Of a stretch of 64,000 bases of DNA, positions 17,769 through 26,209 are shown piece after piece; position 1 is the first letter of the stretch; the number at the start of each line of letters is the position of its first letter. The notes under the pieces were generated by a model. The model was given only the letters and a program-made list of their open reading frames with translations, did not search any database and was not told the origin of the DNA. The position numbers and the translations under genes are program-made. Source of the DNA: Maribacter sp. PR1 (GTDB lineage Bacteria > Bacteroidota > Bacteroidia > Flavobacteriales > Flavobacteriaceae); NCBI RefSeq assembly GCF_028464145.1, contig NZ_JAQPCG010000002.1, positions 434,001 through 498,000 of the forward strand. The letters are read 5' to 3'.

Positions 17769-18384
17769 TTTTTTTTTAGGGCCTTATAAGGATAAGGAAA
17801 CATTTATTATCGTGATTGAAGCGATTGTTTTTGTTACCGGTATTCTAAGTGTTTGGTATGCAAAAAAGGAGAATATTCTGGTCTATCCAACAGGTTTGGT
17901 AGCCACGGTCCTTACGGTCTATCTATTATATCGAGATCGGCTGATGGGGGATATGATGATGAATTTTTATTTTTCGGTCATGAGCGTATATGGTTGGTGG
18001 AACTGGGCAAGGACTAAGAATAATAAAAAGGTCGTTCATATTTCCAGAACCAATTCTAGAGAGAAAATAATTGGCTTTGGCCTTTTTCTTATGACCATGA
18101 TCATTACTTATGTGGTGTATCGAGTTTTTGATGTAGAAATTGGTCCCTCTAACTATATAGATATATTTACTTCTGGAGTTTTCTTTACGGGAATGTGGTA
18201 CATGGCTCTTAAAAAATTGGAAAACTGGACACTATGGATATTGGCCGATATCATAACAGTGCCACTCTACGCCTACAGAGGTTGGGGCATGCTTTCCCTG
18301 CAATACCTTATATTTACCATCTTGGCTATCCAAGGTTATTTTGAATGGAAGAAAAGTATAGACAACAACCGTCAAATATTATAA
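17752..18384 (+). CDS. pnuC: PnuC-family vitamin/nucleoside transporter
   Basis: 210 residues with about seven hydrophobic helices (starting VIEAIVFVTGILSVWYAKKE) and the family features VYGWWNWARTK, WYMALKKLENWTLWILADI and QYLIFTILAIQGYFEWKK. PnuC proteins move nicotinamide riboside by facilitated diffusion; close relatives (PnuT) carry thiamine in Bacteroidetes. Context is mixed: a thiamine-binding-like protein upstream, a NadR-type kinase downstream, and no TPP riboswitch in front of this operon. Substrate is therefore undecided. It overlaps both neighbours (17 nt and 40 nt). Confidence 0.88.
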   Translation: MSPIFDFFLGPYKDKETFIIVIEAIVFVTGILSVWYAKKENILVYPTGLVATVLTVYLLYRDRLMGDMMMNFYFSVMSVYGWWNWARTKNNKKVVHISRTNSREKIIGFGLFLMTMIITYVVYRVFDVEIGPSNYIDIFTSGVFFTGMWYMALKKLENWTLWILADIITVPLYAYRGWGMLSLQYLIFTILAIQGYFEWKKSIDNNRQIL

Positions 18385-18908
18385 AAGTAGTTCTCTTTGG
18401 CCCGGAATCCACGGGAAAAACTACCTTATCGGAACAACTGGCGCGACATTACAATACGGTTTGGGTTCCGGAGTATGCAAGGGAATACCTTCAGAATAAA
18501 TGGAACAACGAACGTAAAACTTGTGAGCCAGAAGATTTACTTCCTATAGCTGCAGGCCAAATGCAATTGGAAAATGACCTGACCAAAAAAGCAACGAAAA
18601 TTCTCATTTGCGATACCGATTTACTGGAAACAAAAGTATATTCAGAGGCCTATTATGTGGGAGATTGTGATCCCACATTAGAAAAGTATGCCATTGAAAA
18701 CACGTACGACCTTTATTTATTAACCTATATAGATATTCCTTGGGAGGCAGACGATTTACGTGATAAACCAGATGAAAGAGAGGAGATGTTCGAATATTTC
18801 AGGGCGACTTTAGAAAAGTTTGAGCGCAATTTTATTATCTTAAAAGGAAATAAAAAAGAGCGACTTAATCTCGCAGTGGAACATATAGATAATTTATTAG
18901 GAAAATGA
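18345..18908 (+). CDS. NadR-like P-loop kinase (ribosylnicotinamide kinase type)
   Basis: 187 residues. Walker A FGPESTGKTTL (about 18-28), then VPEYAREYL, AAGQMQLE and CDTDLLETKVYSE, the pattern of the nicotinamide riboside kinase domain of NadR. The N-terminal HTH and adenylyltransferase domains of full NadR are absent. It would trap the substrate imported by the adjacent PnuC protein by phosphorylation. Its start lies 40 nt inside pnuC; its end overlaps the DUF4301 gene by 4 nt (ATGA). Thiamine kinase activity cannot be excluded. Confidence 0.85.
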   Translation: MEEKYRQQPSNIIKVVLFGPESTGKTTLSEQLARHYNTVWVPEYAREYLQNKWNNERKTCEPEDLLPIAAGQMQLENDLTKKATKILICDTDLLETKVYSEAYYVGDCDPTLEKYAIENTYDLYLLTYIDIPWEADDLRDKPDEREEMFEYFRATLEKFERNFIILKGNKKERLNLAVEHIDNLLGK

Positions 18909-20443
18909 TAGAATTCACAGAACAGGACAGAAAACAAATGGCAGAAAAAGGAATTGCCAAAGAGAAAGTAGTAGACCAAATCAACACCTTTAAAGAAGGC
19001 ATTCCTTTTGTAGACTTACAGGGTGCCGCTGTTGTTGGAAATGGCATATATCGTTTTACAGATCAAGAAGAACAAGATTTAATCGCCTTATACGAAACCA
19101 GGGTAAAAGACTTGGATGTGCTAAAGTTTGTTCCCGCTTCTGGAGCTGCCTCACGTATGTTCAAAGCCCTATTTGCTTTTTTGGATAGTTATAAACCCAA
19201 GGACGAAACTTTAAAGGCCTATTTAGAACGTACGGGCGATAAGGACATAAAATTACTTTCCGAAGGAATGGAAAACATGCCCTTTTATGATAAAGTCATG
19301 AATAGGCTGCCCAATTCATTTGAAACAGAGGGAGAAAAAGTCTATCTGTTTGTACAAGAATTGTTGGGCGAGAATGCCTTGAATTATGGCTTTTACCCAA
19401 AGGGCTTATTACCATTTCATAAATACGGTGAAAATACCGCGACCCCCTTTGAAGAACATTTAAAGGAGGGTGCCCTATATGCAAGCTCCTCCAATACCTC
19501 AAATTTGCATTTTACAATTTCTGAACAGCATGAAGAAATGTTTAAATCCGAACTTGAAGAGGTAGGCGATAGAGTTTCTAAGGACACCGGGATTTCATAT
19601 GTCGTGGATTATTCATTTCAAAAACCTTCTACGGATACTATTGCGGTAGATATGGAGAATAAACCATTTAGAAACCCTGATGGGACTGTTTTGTTCAGAC
19701 CCGGAGGTCATGGAGCTTTAATAGAAAATTTAAACGAACAGGATGCAGATATTATCTTTATTAAGAATATAGATAATGTAGCTGTTATGAAAGATGCCAA
19801 GGACGTAGCGGACAGCAAAAAAACATTGGCGGGAGTTTTATTAAAAGTTCAGAAAAGAGCTTTTAATTACGCAAAGATGTTAGATGGTGTCAATGCTTCC
19901 CAAGCGGATTTAGGTACAATCAAAGAATTTTTGGAGAATGAATTAAATGTAAAATTTAAGGAAGGTTATGATAAGTTATCCGATGGAGAAAAGAGGAATC
20001 TTTTAAAGTCCAAAATAAATAGACCTATTAGAATTTGCGGTATGGTAAAGAATGAAGGGGAACCGGGTGGGGGGCCTTTCTGGATAAAAAATGCGAAAGG
20101 TGAAATCTCCTTACAAATAATAGAATCTGCTCAAATAGATATGGATAACCAGGAACAGGTTGAGATTTTGCAGCATTCTACACATTTTAACCCTGTGGAC
20201 TTGGTTTGTGGAATTAGGGATTATAAAGGCGATAAATTTGATTTGCTGAATTTTGTGGATACCAAACAAGGTTTTATTACAGGAAAGACAAAGGATGGGA
20301 AGGAATTAAAAGCCTTGGAATTACCTGGTCTGTGGAATGGAGCAATGGCTCATTGGAATACTCTTATGGTAGAGGTGCCTTTAGTAACCTTTAACCCCGT
20401 TAAAACAGTTACGGATTTACTTAAAGAATCCCACCAAGCATAA
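18905..20443 (+). CDS. DUF4301 protein, probable nucleotidyltransferase
   Basis: 512 residues, no signal peptide or membrane segment. I recognise it as DUF4301, which has no assigned function. Three segments look like a sugar-nucleotide pyrophosphorylase (GT-A nucleotidyltransferase) active site in the right order: FVPASGAASRMF (75-86) for the nucleotide loop, YPKGLLPF (164-171) with the PK signature, and RPGGHG...IDNV (265-292), like the GHGD...NIDN metal-binding region of UDP-sugar pyrophosphorylases. It is the last gene of the transporter-kinase operon. The fold is inferred from motifs; substrate unknown. Confidence 0.75.
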   Translation: MIEFTEQDRKQMAEKGIAKEKVVDQINTFKEGIPFVDLQGAAVVGNGIYRFTDQEEQDLIALYETRVKDLDVLKFVPASGAASRMFKALFAFLDSYKPKDETLKAYLERTGDKDIKLLSEGMENMPFYDKVMNRLPNSFETEGEKVYLFVQELLGENALNYGFYPKGLLPFHKYGENTATPFEEHLKEGALYASSSNTSNLHFTISEQHEEMFKSELEEVGDRVSKDTGISYVVDYSFQKPSTDTIAVDMENKPFRNPDGTVLFRPGGHGALIENLNEQDADIIFIKNIDNVAVMKDAKDVADSKKTLAGVLLKVQKRAFNYAKMLDGVNASQADLGTIKEFLENELNVKFKEGYDKLSDGEKRNLLKSKINRPIRICGMVKNEGEPGGGPFWIKNAKGEISLQIIESAQIDMDNQEQVEILQHSTHFNPVDLVCGIRDYKGDKFDLLNFVDTKQGFITGKTKDGKELKALELPGLWNGAMAHWNTLMVEVPLVTFNPVKTVTDLLKESHQA

Positions 20444-20461
20444 AGATTGTTTGAATTGAAT

Positions 20462-20494
20462 AAAAAAAGTGTGTATTCGTTACACACTTTTTTT
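20462..20494 (+). terminator. Terminator of the 17508-20443 operon
   Basis: A 14-bp stem of the form AAAAAAAGTGTGTA/TACACACTTTTTTT with a 5-nt loop, 18 nt after the DUF4301 stop codon. Confidence 0.88.
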
Positions 20495-20648
20495 ATTCCT
20501 GCACACTATTATACAACCGATAGTAAAGCGGATATAATTCTAATTTATTATATACCAGTTTGTTATATCAAAAATAATCCTCTTATTTTTTGTGGTATCA
20601 TTTTTTCAATAGTTGATGTAAAGAAGTTTAATCTAAATCAATAAAAAA

Positions 20649-20951
20649 ATGAAAAATATAGTATTTGCCACAGCATTAGCAATAGGCGGTTTGACTATAG
20701 GTACAGCTGCAACTCCCATTATATTTCATGATGGAATAATGGAAGAGGTCATTGTTCAAGGTTATGAGGAAATTGCGGTTTCCGATGTTCCGGAAGCAGT
20801 GACTACAGCATTGGAAGCAGATTATCCAGGTGCTAGTATCAATAAAGCTTACATGAATGAGGAAAGTACCTATAAATTAGAAGTTTCTACCGAAGACGGT
20901 AGTAGTATGGAACTCTATGCAGATTCCGAAGGAAACTGGCTTGAGATGTAA
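20649..20951 (+). CDS. Secreted PepSY-like small protein, paralog 1
   Basis: 100 residues. A signal peptide (MKNIVFATALAIGGLTIGTA...) is followed by one domain: EEIAVSDVPEAVTTALEADYPGAS, INKAYMNEESTYKLEV, and LYADSEGNWLEM at the end. This is the PepSY-like/beta-lactamase-inhibitor-like fold (PF11396 type), often periplasmic in Bacteroidetes. It closely resembles the protein at 21694-21996 (shared INKAYxNEExxYKLEV and LYADxEGNWLxM). It has its own leader and terminator. Function unknown; a neighbouring two-component system suggests induced expression. Confidence 0.8.
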   Translation: MKNIVFATALAIGGLTIGTAATPIIFHDGIMEEVIVQGYEEIAVSDVPEAVTTALEADYPGASINKAYMNEESTYKLEVSTEDGSSMELYADSEGNWLEM

Positions 20952-20977
20952 ATTGTTCTCTATAGTTTGTTTATTTG

Positions 20978-21003
20978 AAAAGGCTGCTTCGGTAGCCTTT
21001 TTT
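20978..21003 (+). terminator. Terminator after PepSY-like paralog 1
   Basis: AAAAGGCTGC, a TTCG tetraloop, GTAGCCTTTT and further T residues. Confidence 0.88.
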
Positions 21004-21101
21004 CGTTAAAATGTTCTAAAAGATTAGGGAGTGGAAATCCAATTTAGAATGTCATCCGTAATTTAAAGTAGTATGATTTAATAACGATTAAAAATTTTAA
21101 G

Positions 21102-21422
21102 ATGAAAAAGTATTTAATATTGATTTTGATAATGGTTGGTGTGATAATGAGTGGACAAGCAATGCAGAATCAGAATGATGAAGTTTTAAAGAAAGAAGTA
21201 CTTAACGATGATTATGAACGTATATCTTCCAGTGAATTGACACCTCCAGTAATTGAGGAAATTCTAAAACAATATCCTACATCAAAATTAGGTGCAGCCT
21301 ATAGAAACACTGAGGGAGAATTTAAGTTGATCATGGTTCTGAAAAGTGGAACTAGGAGAACGGTTTATATTGACCAATATGGGAATTGGATAAGAAAGAA
21401 AAAAATTAGGACAAATTCATAA
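21102..21422 (+). CDS. Secreted PepSY-like small protein, paralog 2 (divergent)
   Basis: 106 residues. Signal peptide about 1-20 (MKKYLILILIMVGVIMSGQA), then YERISSSELTPPVIEEILKQYP, LGAAYRNTEGEFKLIMV and VYIDQYGNWIRKKK. It has the same strand-helix layout and closing GNW motif as its two neighbours, but a more basic C-terminus and clear divergence. Probably periplasmic. Monocistronic with its own terminator. The three copies look like an old tandem duplication. Confidence 0.75.
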   Translation: MKKYLILILIMVGVIMSGQAMQNQNDEVLKKEVLNDDYERISSSELTPPVIEEILKQYPTSKLGAAYRNTEGEFKLIMVLKSGTRRTVYIDQYGNWIRKKKIRTNS

Positions 21423-21423
21423 T

Positions 21424-21451
21424 AAAAAAGGCTGCTTCGGCAGCCTTTTTT
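21424..21451 (+). terminator. Terminator after PepSY-like paralog 2
   Basis: A 12-bp perfect stem, AAAAAAGGCTGC/GCAGCCTTTTTT with a TTCG loop, nearly identical to the terminator of paralog 1. This supports duplication of whole units. Confidence 0.9.
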
Positions 21452-21693
21452 ATTATTATAATGGGTGTGCCTAATTTAAATTATGCATCCGTTTTAAAAT
21501 CGCTTCTTTGTATATGTATAACTTTTACCCAACATAGGACCTTTAAGCACACATTTACCCAAATAAATCTTAAAAAATATTATTTAAATAATTGAAATCC
21601 AAATAGTTGTATTTATTAGTTAATCATGGCATCATTTTGCTACTATACCTCTTGAATTTGAAAACAATTATTAATTATTAAATATTTAGAATT

Positions 21694-21996
21694 ATGAAAA
21701 GGTTAGTTTTATTAGGAGCATTAGCAATAGCAAGTTTACCGGTAATGGCACAAGATGCCGATTTAGCGCAGGCAGATGCCACGGAAATGGTTGCAGTTGC
21801 GGATGAATTTACCGAAATTGAAACTTCAGAATTACCAGAGGCGGTAACCAATGCAGTTTCAACAAACTATCCAACAGCAACTATCAATAAAGCTTATGTG
21901 AACGAAGAAAAGCAATATAAGCTAGAGGTTGCCTTGGAAGATGGTACGGCAGGAACACTTTATGCCGATAAGGAAGGGAATTGGTTAGATATGTAA
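21694..21996 (+). CDS. Secreted PepSY-like small protein, paralog 3
   Basis: 100 residues. Signal peptide MKRLVLLGALAIASLPVMAQ, then an acidic mature protein with FTEIETSELPEAVTNAVSTN, INKAYVNEEKQYKLEV and LYADKEGNWLDM. It is the closest relative of paralog 1. Probably soluble in the periplasm. It has its own 270-nt upstream region and terminator, and lies immediately before the response regulator gene. Molecular role unknown. Confidence 0.8.
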   Translation: MKRLVLLGALAIASLPVMAQDADLAQADATEMVAVADEFTEIETSELPEAVTNAVSTNYPTATINKAYVNEEKQYKLEVALEDGTAGTLYADKEGNWLDM

Positions 21997-22036
21997 TCAC
22001 AAAAAGATAACTTGTTTGTATCAAGTTGGTTTGGTC

Positions 22037-22072
22037 AGAAAAAGGTAGCAAATTGCTGCCTTTTTCTATTTT
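22037..22072 (+). terminator. Terminator after PepSY-like paralog 3
   Basis: A 14-bp stem AGAAAAAGGTAGCA/TGCTGCCTTTTTCT (one G-T pair, 3-nt loop) followed by a T-rich tract. It separates paralog 3 from the response regulator gene. Confidence 0.85.
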
Positions 22073-22180
22073 TTGACCCTTTAGCTAAATTCAGTAATCT
22101 TTAAGAAAATTTTAGAAGGAATACTTATAGGCAAATGTTACTTTTACGATTACCCCATTTAAGAGAACAAGAAAACCTAT

Positions 22181-23539
22181 ATGCCCAAGATTCTGATTAT
22201 AGAAGATGACACCTCTTTTGCTCAAATGCTTCAAAAGTTTTTAAGTAGAAATGGTTTCGATGTAATCTTAAGTTCAACGGGTTTGGATGGTGAAAAGCAA
22301 ATTGAAGAACATACTTTAGACGTAATTCTCACGGATTTAAGACTTCCAGACTATGATGGCATCCAACTTATAAATTCAATTCAAGATGATATTCCAGTAA
22401 TTGTGATGACAGGATATGCGGAGGTTCAAACCGCAGTAGAAGCCATGAAACAAGGTGCATATGACTATGTTTCAAAGCCTTTTACCCCGGACCAAATTCT
22501 ATCTACAATTGAAAATGCTTTAAAAGGTAAAGGTCCATCAACCAATAAGAAAACACAGCAAGAAAATAAAACAACCTCTGAGGAGACTTTGTCAGAATCG
22601 GTCAATAGGAGAGGTGAGCATCTCGAGTTTGTGAGCGCGGCATCGGAAAAGTTGCAACAGTATATTTCCCTGGTTGCTCCAACGGACATGTCCGTACTCA
22701 TTACGGGGGATAGCGGAACCGGGAAGGAAGTAACCGCAAAATCAATTCATTCTACAAGTAAAAGAAATAAGGCCCCTTTCATAGCCTTGGACTGCGGGGC
22801 AATCCCCAAGGAATTGGCGGCCAGTGAGTTTTTTGGTCATCTAAAAGGAAGCTTTACAGGGGCCATTTCGGATAAGGTGGGTAGTTTCGAAGCTGCAAAT
22901 GGTGGGACTTTGTTTTTGGATGAGGTAGGGAATCTTTCCTACGAAAATCAAATTCAACTGTTAAGAGCTTTACAGGAGCGTAAAATTAAACGGATAGGGA
23001 GTAATAAGGAAATTAATGTGGATGTCCGTATAATTTCTGCCACCAATGAGGATTTAAAAGAAGCTGTCGGGCAAGGTGATTTTCGGGAAGATTTATATCA
23101 TAGATTAAATGAATTTTCATTAAAAACACCTTCATTGGTAAACAGAATGGAGGATTTGAGTATTTTTTCGAAATATTTCTTAAGTCTTTCCAATCAGAAA
23201 TTAAATAAAAATGTACAGGACTTTAATGGTGAGGTATGGGAAATATTTAAAACGTACCACTGGCCGGGCAATATACGAGAACTACAAAATGTAATACAAA
23301 GGGCAGTTTTATTGACAGAAGGTGATAAAGTAATTTCCACAGTACTGCCCATTGATATGTTAGAACCTTCTACTGTAGAAAATAGTTCTGGTACTATGAC
23401 CAAGGAAGAATTTGAAAAGGATCAAATAATAAGGGCATTGAAAAGAACAAATTATAATAAGTCCAAAGCGGCCAAACTATTACAAGTCACGCGAAAGACT
23501 TTATATAATAGAATTAACCACTACAATCTAGATTTTTAG
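22181..23539 (+). CDS. Sigma-54-dependent response regulator (NtrC type)
   Basis: 452 residues. The receiver domain (1-115) has the acidic pair ED at 8-9, phospho-acceptor Asp52 in ILTDLRLPD, MTGYAE and Lys99 in VSKPF. The AAA+ domain (about 145-375) has Walker A GDSGTGKE (176-183), the sigma-54 contact loop as GSFTGA (223-228) instead of GAFTGA, and LFLDEVGNLS as Walker B. A Fis-type HTH closes the protein (ALKRTNYNKSKAAKLLQVTR). It activates sigma-54 promoters when phosphorylated, probably by the convergent hybrid kinase, whose stop codon overlaps its own by 4 nt. Confidence 0.93.
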   Translation: MPKILIIEDDTSFAQMLQKFLSRNGFDVILSSTGLDGEKQIEEHTLDVILTDLRLPDYDGIQLINSIQDDIPVIVMTGYAEVQTAVEAMKQGAYDYVSKPFTPDQILSTIENALKGKGPSTNKKTQQENKTTSEETLSESVNRRGEHLEFVSAASEKLQQYISLVAPTDMSVLITGDSGTGKEVTAKSIHSTSKRNKAPFIALDCGAIPKELAASEFFGHLKGSFTGAISDKVGSFEAANGGTLFLDEVGNLSYENQIQLLRALQERKIKRIGSNKEINVDVRIISATNEDLKEAVGQGDFREDLYHRLNEFSLKTPSLVNRMEDLSIFSKYFLSLSNQKLNKNVQDFNGEVWEIFKTYHWPGNIRELQNVIQRAVLLTEGDKVISTVLPIDMLEPSTVENSSGTMTKEEFEKDQIIRALKRTNYNKSKAAKLLQVTRKTLYNRINHYNLDF

Positions 23540-25977
23540 TTCAACTCTGTATGCAATTGAGAAATGAGTATTTGCAATCGCTTCTCAAGTATTTTATACT
23601 CCTTTTTTAATTCTTGAGCTATAAATTCCCCGTCATCACCATTTTCAAATTTTTCCAGTATCTGGATACAACTGGCAATTTGTAATTGTCGGAACATAGG
23701 CAGCATTCTGTGGGCTGTTTTACCCAATTGTTTTTTGTCATTGTTTTTGAATGCAGTATGTATTTCCTTTTGATTATTAATGGTATTCTGTTCAAAAGTG
23801 CTCAATATTTCTTGTATGGCTTTTTGGTCGTTGCCTAGAAAAGTTTTTAGTGAGATGAGGTCATACATTTTATCATTTTTTTGACCTTCGTTATTTTTGA
23901 CTTTAAGGTTATTTACAACTTTAACATTGTCTGTAAGCTCTGCCATTAAACGGAATATCTCATTTTTTGCAAAAGGTTTTTTCAGGACTCCACTGAACCC
24001 CTTTTGCACGAAAAAGTCTTTGCTCATATCCCTTCTGCCGGTCATGGCGATTATAGGTTGTCCCTTATAATGTTCATAATCTTTATTATGCAGTTTTTGT
24101 AAAACATCAAAACCTGTGACATAGGGCATTTCAATATCCGTTAGAATAATATCGTAATTTATTTCACTATTTTTTTCTAATTGGTTGAAATCCGAAAAAA
24201 GGTAGGTTCGTAGGTTCTCTCTCTTCATCATTTCGCCAAGCATATGTAAAAAGGAAGTATCATCGTCTATAACGACAACACGCAATGGTTTACCTGAAAA
24301 ATTATAATCTTCTTTCTTCTCCTTGATTATTTCTTCAGCGGAAAAAATAATGGGTAACTCCAAAGTAAATCTACTTCCTTTTGCTACTTCACTTTTTAGA
24401 CCAATGCTTCCACCTAATAATTCAGTGAGCTTTTTGGAAATGGTAAGACCCAATCCATAGCCCCCATATTTTTTTAAGTCCTTGTCCTTAATCTGGGTGA
24501 ACTCGTTAAATATATGTTGCTGTTCATCTATTGGGATTCCAATACCTGTATCGGATACAACAATTTTAACTGCACCGTTATTTTTAATCAAATGGGCCTC
24601 TAGTCGTACCTCACCTTTATTGGTGAATTTATAGGCGTTTCCCAAAAGGTTGGATACAATTTGCCGAATTCTTAGCGGGTCGCTTATAATTGGCTTTTTT
24701 AGTGCATCATCTATTTGGATTTTGGTTTGAACCGTCCCGTTTTCCTGGGTCGTTCTAAAACCCTCGACTGTTTCATACAGTAAATGATAAAGGGAAAATG
24801 GAGTTTTTTCTGGGTTCATTCTGCCAGCTTCCAATTGAGAAAAATCTAGAAGGTCGTTGACCAAATTATTTACGTAATCCGTGGCTGATTTTATATGGAC
24901 CAGATGTTGTCCTTGACTCTGTGTAATATCAGAGTCCTCCAAAAGGTTGGTATACCCGGTTATTGCATTTAATGGAGTCCTTAAATCGTGGCTTACAGTC
25001 CCAATGAGCTGTTCCCTACTTTTCAGTAAACCTTCAGAGTATTTTTTTTCTTTCTCCAATTTTTGTCGATACATACTGGCTTTCCAAAAATCCCTATTCA
25101 AAATAAAAATGAAAATACCAACGACTATAAAACCTAAAAGAGCAGCAATTATGGCTAGGCGCACACTCCTTTTGAGGGCCGTTTCTTTTTTTATGTTTTC
25201 ATTGATTGTATTCTTTAAAATTTCTTGCTCAAAGGAGGATAGAATACTTCTTAATTGTTGGGACAATTCAACATCTGTTTTGTTAATTGCAATTTCCCTA
25301 AGTGCCAAACTATTTTCGTTGAGCCTGTTTTCTTTTTGAACCTCCCTAAGCAATGCCTTAGAAGCCTGCAAAACACTATCGGCCTTTAGCTCTTTTTCCT
25401 CTTCGGAATCTTTAGGAACATTTTGGTTTAAATATTTTGCTAGGTCCCTAATGACCTCTTGAGCTTTTGGTGATAAGTCCTTAATATTTGGTGCAATACC
25501 TTCTGGGGTGATTACACCCAACGACTCTTCTAACTGATCAAACTCTGTTAGGGCTTTATTTATTGCCAAATCGGTTTGGTCCCTGGTTTTAAGTCTTCTT
25601 AAAACCTTATTGTTGGCAACTTTTCGCTCTAGTAGTATTTGAAGGCTGTCCAATAGTTTTTTCTGGTAATCGCTGGTCGTAAAAGATTTTAGTTGCTCAA
25701 TGTCCTTATATGTTGAGTCTATTTTTAGTATGTAGGTATCAAAGGCTTTTTTTTCTTTGGACTGTAGGGCAAGTTTGGAAAGACTTTCGGCCTCATATAG
25801 TTGAGTTATTAAAGAGCTGGTCTTTAAAAGTTTTGAATCACTCCTTTCGGTTTCTTCCTTGGTGATGTAGGTTCCTATTTCTGAATAGACATAATAGGTT
25901 GCAATCCCGGCTAATACTAGCAGTAGTAAGTAGCTAAAAACAATTTTGATAGTAAACTTGTTTTTGGATTTTTCCAT
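23536..25977 (-). CDS. Hybrid sensor histidine kinase with receiver and HPt domains
   Basis: 813 residues. Membrane helices at about 9-30 and 273-294 enclose a mainly helical periplasmic sensor of about 240 residues. Then come HisKA with His330 (VSHDLRTPLNAITGY), HATPase (NLLGNAYKFTNKG, DTGIGIP, GGYGLGLTIS), a receiver (VVVIDDDTSF, ILTDIEMPY, LKKPF, about 560-680) and a C-terminal HPt (KTAHRMLPMFRQ, about 755). This gives a complete phosphorelay in one chain. The likely final acceptor is the convergent sigma-54 regulator. The sensed signal is unknown. Confidence 0.92.
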   Translation of the reverse strand: MEKSKNKFTIKIVFSYLLLLVLAGIATYYVYSEIGTYITKEETERSDSKLLKTSSLITQLYEAESLSKLALQSKEKKAFDTYILKIDSTYKDIEQLKSFTTSDYQKKLLDSLQILLERKVANNKVLRRLKTRDQTDLAINKALTEFDQLEESLGVITPEGIAPNIKDLSPKAQEVIRDLAKYLNQNVPKDSEEEKELKADSVLQASKALLREVQKENRLNENSLALREIAINKTDVELSQQLRSILSSFEQEILKNTINENIKKETALKRSVRLAIIAALLGFIVVGIFIFILNRDFWKASMYRQKLEKEKKYSEGLLKSREQLIGTVSHDLRTPLNAITGYTNLLEDSDITQSQGQHLVHIKSATDYVNNLVNDLLDFSQLEAGRMNPEKTPFSLYHLLYETVEGFRTTQENGTVQTKIQIDDALKKPIISDPLRIRQIVSNLLGNAYKFTNKGEVRLEAHLIKNNGAVKIVVSDTGIGIPIDEQQHIFNEFTQIKDKDLKKYGGYGLGLTISKKLTELLGGSIGLKSEVAKGSRFTLELPIIFSAEEIIKEKKEDYNFSGKPLRVVVIDDDTSFLHMLGEMMKRENLRTYLFSDFNQLEKNSEINYDIILTDIEMPYVTGFDVLQKLHNKDYEHYKGQPIIAMTGRRDMSKDFFVQKGFSGVLKKPFAKNEIFRLMAELTDNVKVVNNLKVKNNEGQKNDKMYDLISLKTFLGNDQKAIQEILSTFEQNTINNQKEIHTAFKNNDKKQLGKTAHRMLPMFRQLQIASCIQILEKFENGDDGEFIAQELKKEYKILEKRLQILISQLHTELN

Positions 25978-26200
25978 GAATACTAGTTACGAACTAAATC
26001 AGATTATAAGTTTTAAAGCGGTGTTAAATCTTTGTACTCCTTCTTTGTTAAGCTATTGGGTTTCTTTTTACCATAATTTTATTTTTTCTATCTAAAAGTG
26101 ACCTTTTAAATACTTATGTGTCTTAATAAGTGAATTAGAGAAAGAGATAACTAATGCGATGTCATTAACAGAAGATAATAACGAACCTTTATAGAAACAC
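25978..26200. other. AT-rich region upstream of the hybrid kinase, no gene seen
   Basis: Between the kinase start and the small RNA-like region at 26210-26385 I see no ORF with family features and no clear promoter. It must contain the minus-strand kinase promoter. Confidence 0.5.
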
Positions 26201-26209
26201 TAACTATTA

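Noticed and set aside
20447-20644. 65-codon ORF after the DUF4301 gene
   Set aside because: It crosses the terminator hairpin and the leader of PepSY-like paralog 1; composition is not protein-like.
21627-21641. TGGCAT-N4-TTGCT upstream of PepSY-like paralog 3, resembling a sigma-54 -24/-12 promoter; a similar TGGTATCATTTTTT upstream of paralog 1 (20593)
   Set aside because: The GG-to-GC spacing is one base shorter than the strict sigma-54 spacing, the copy at paralog 1 lacks the GC, and paralog 2 has no counterpart. It was not listed as a promoter, though the idea fits the adjacent sigma-54 activator.
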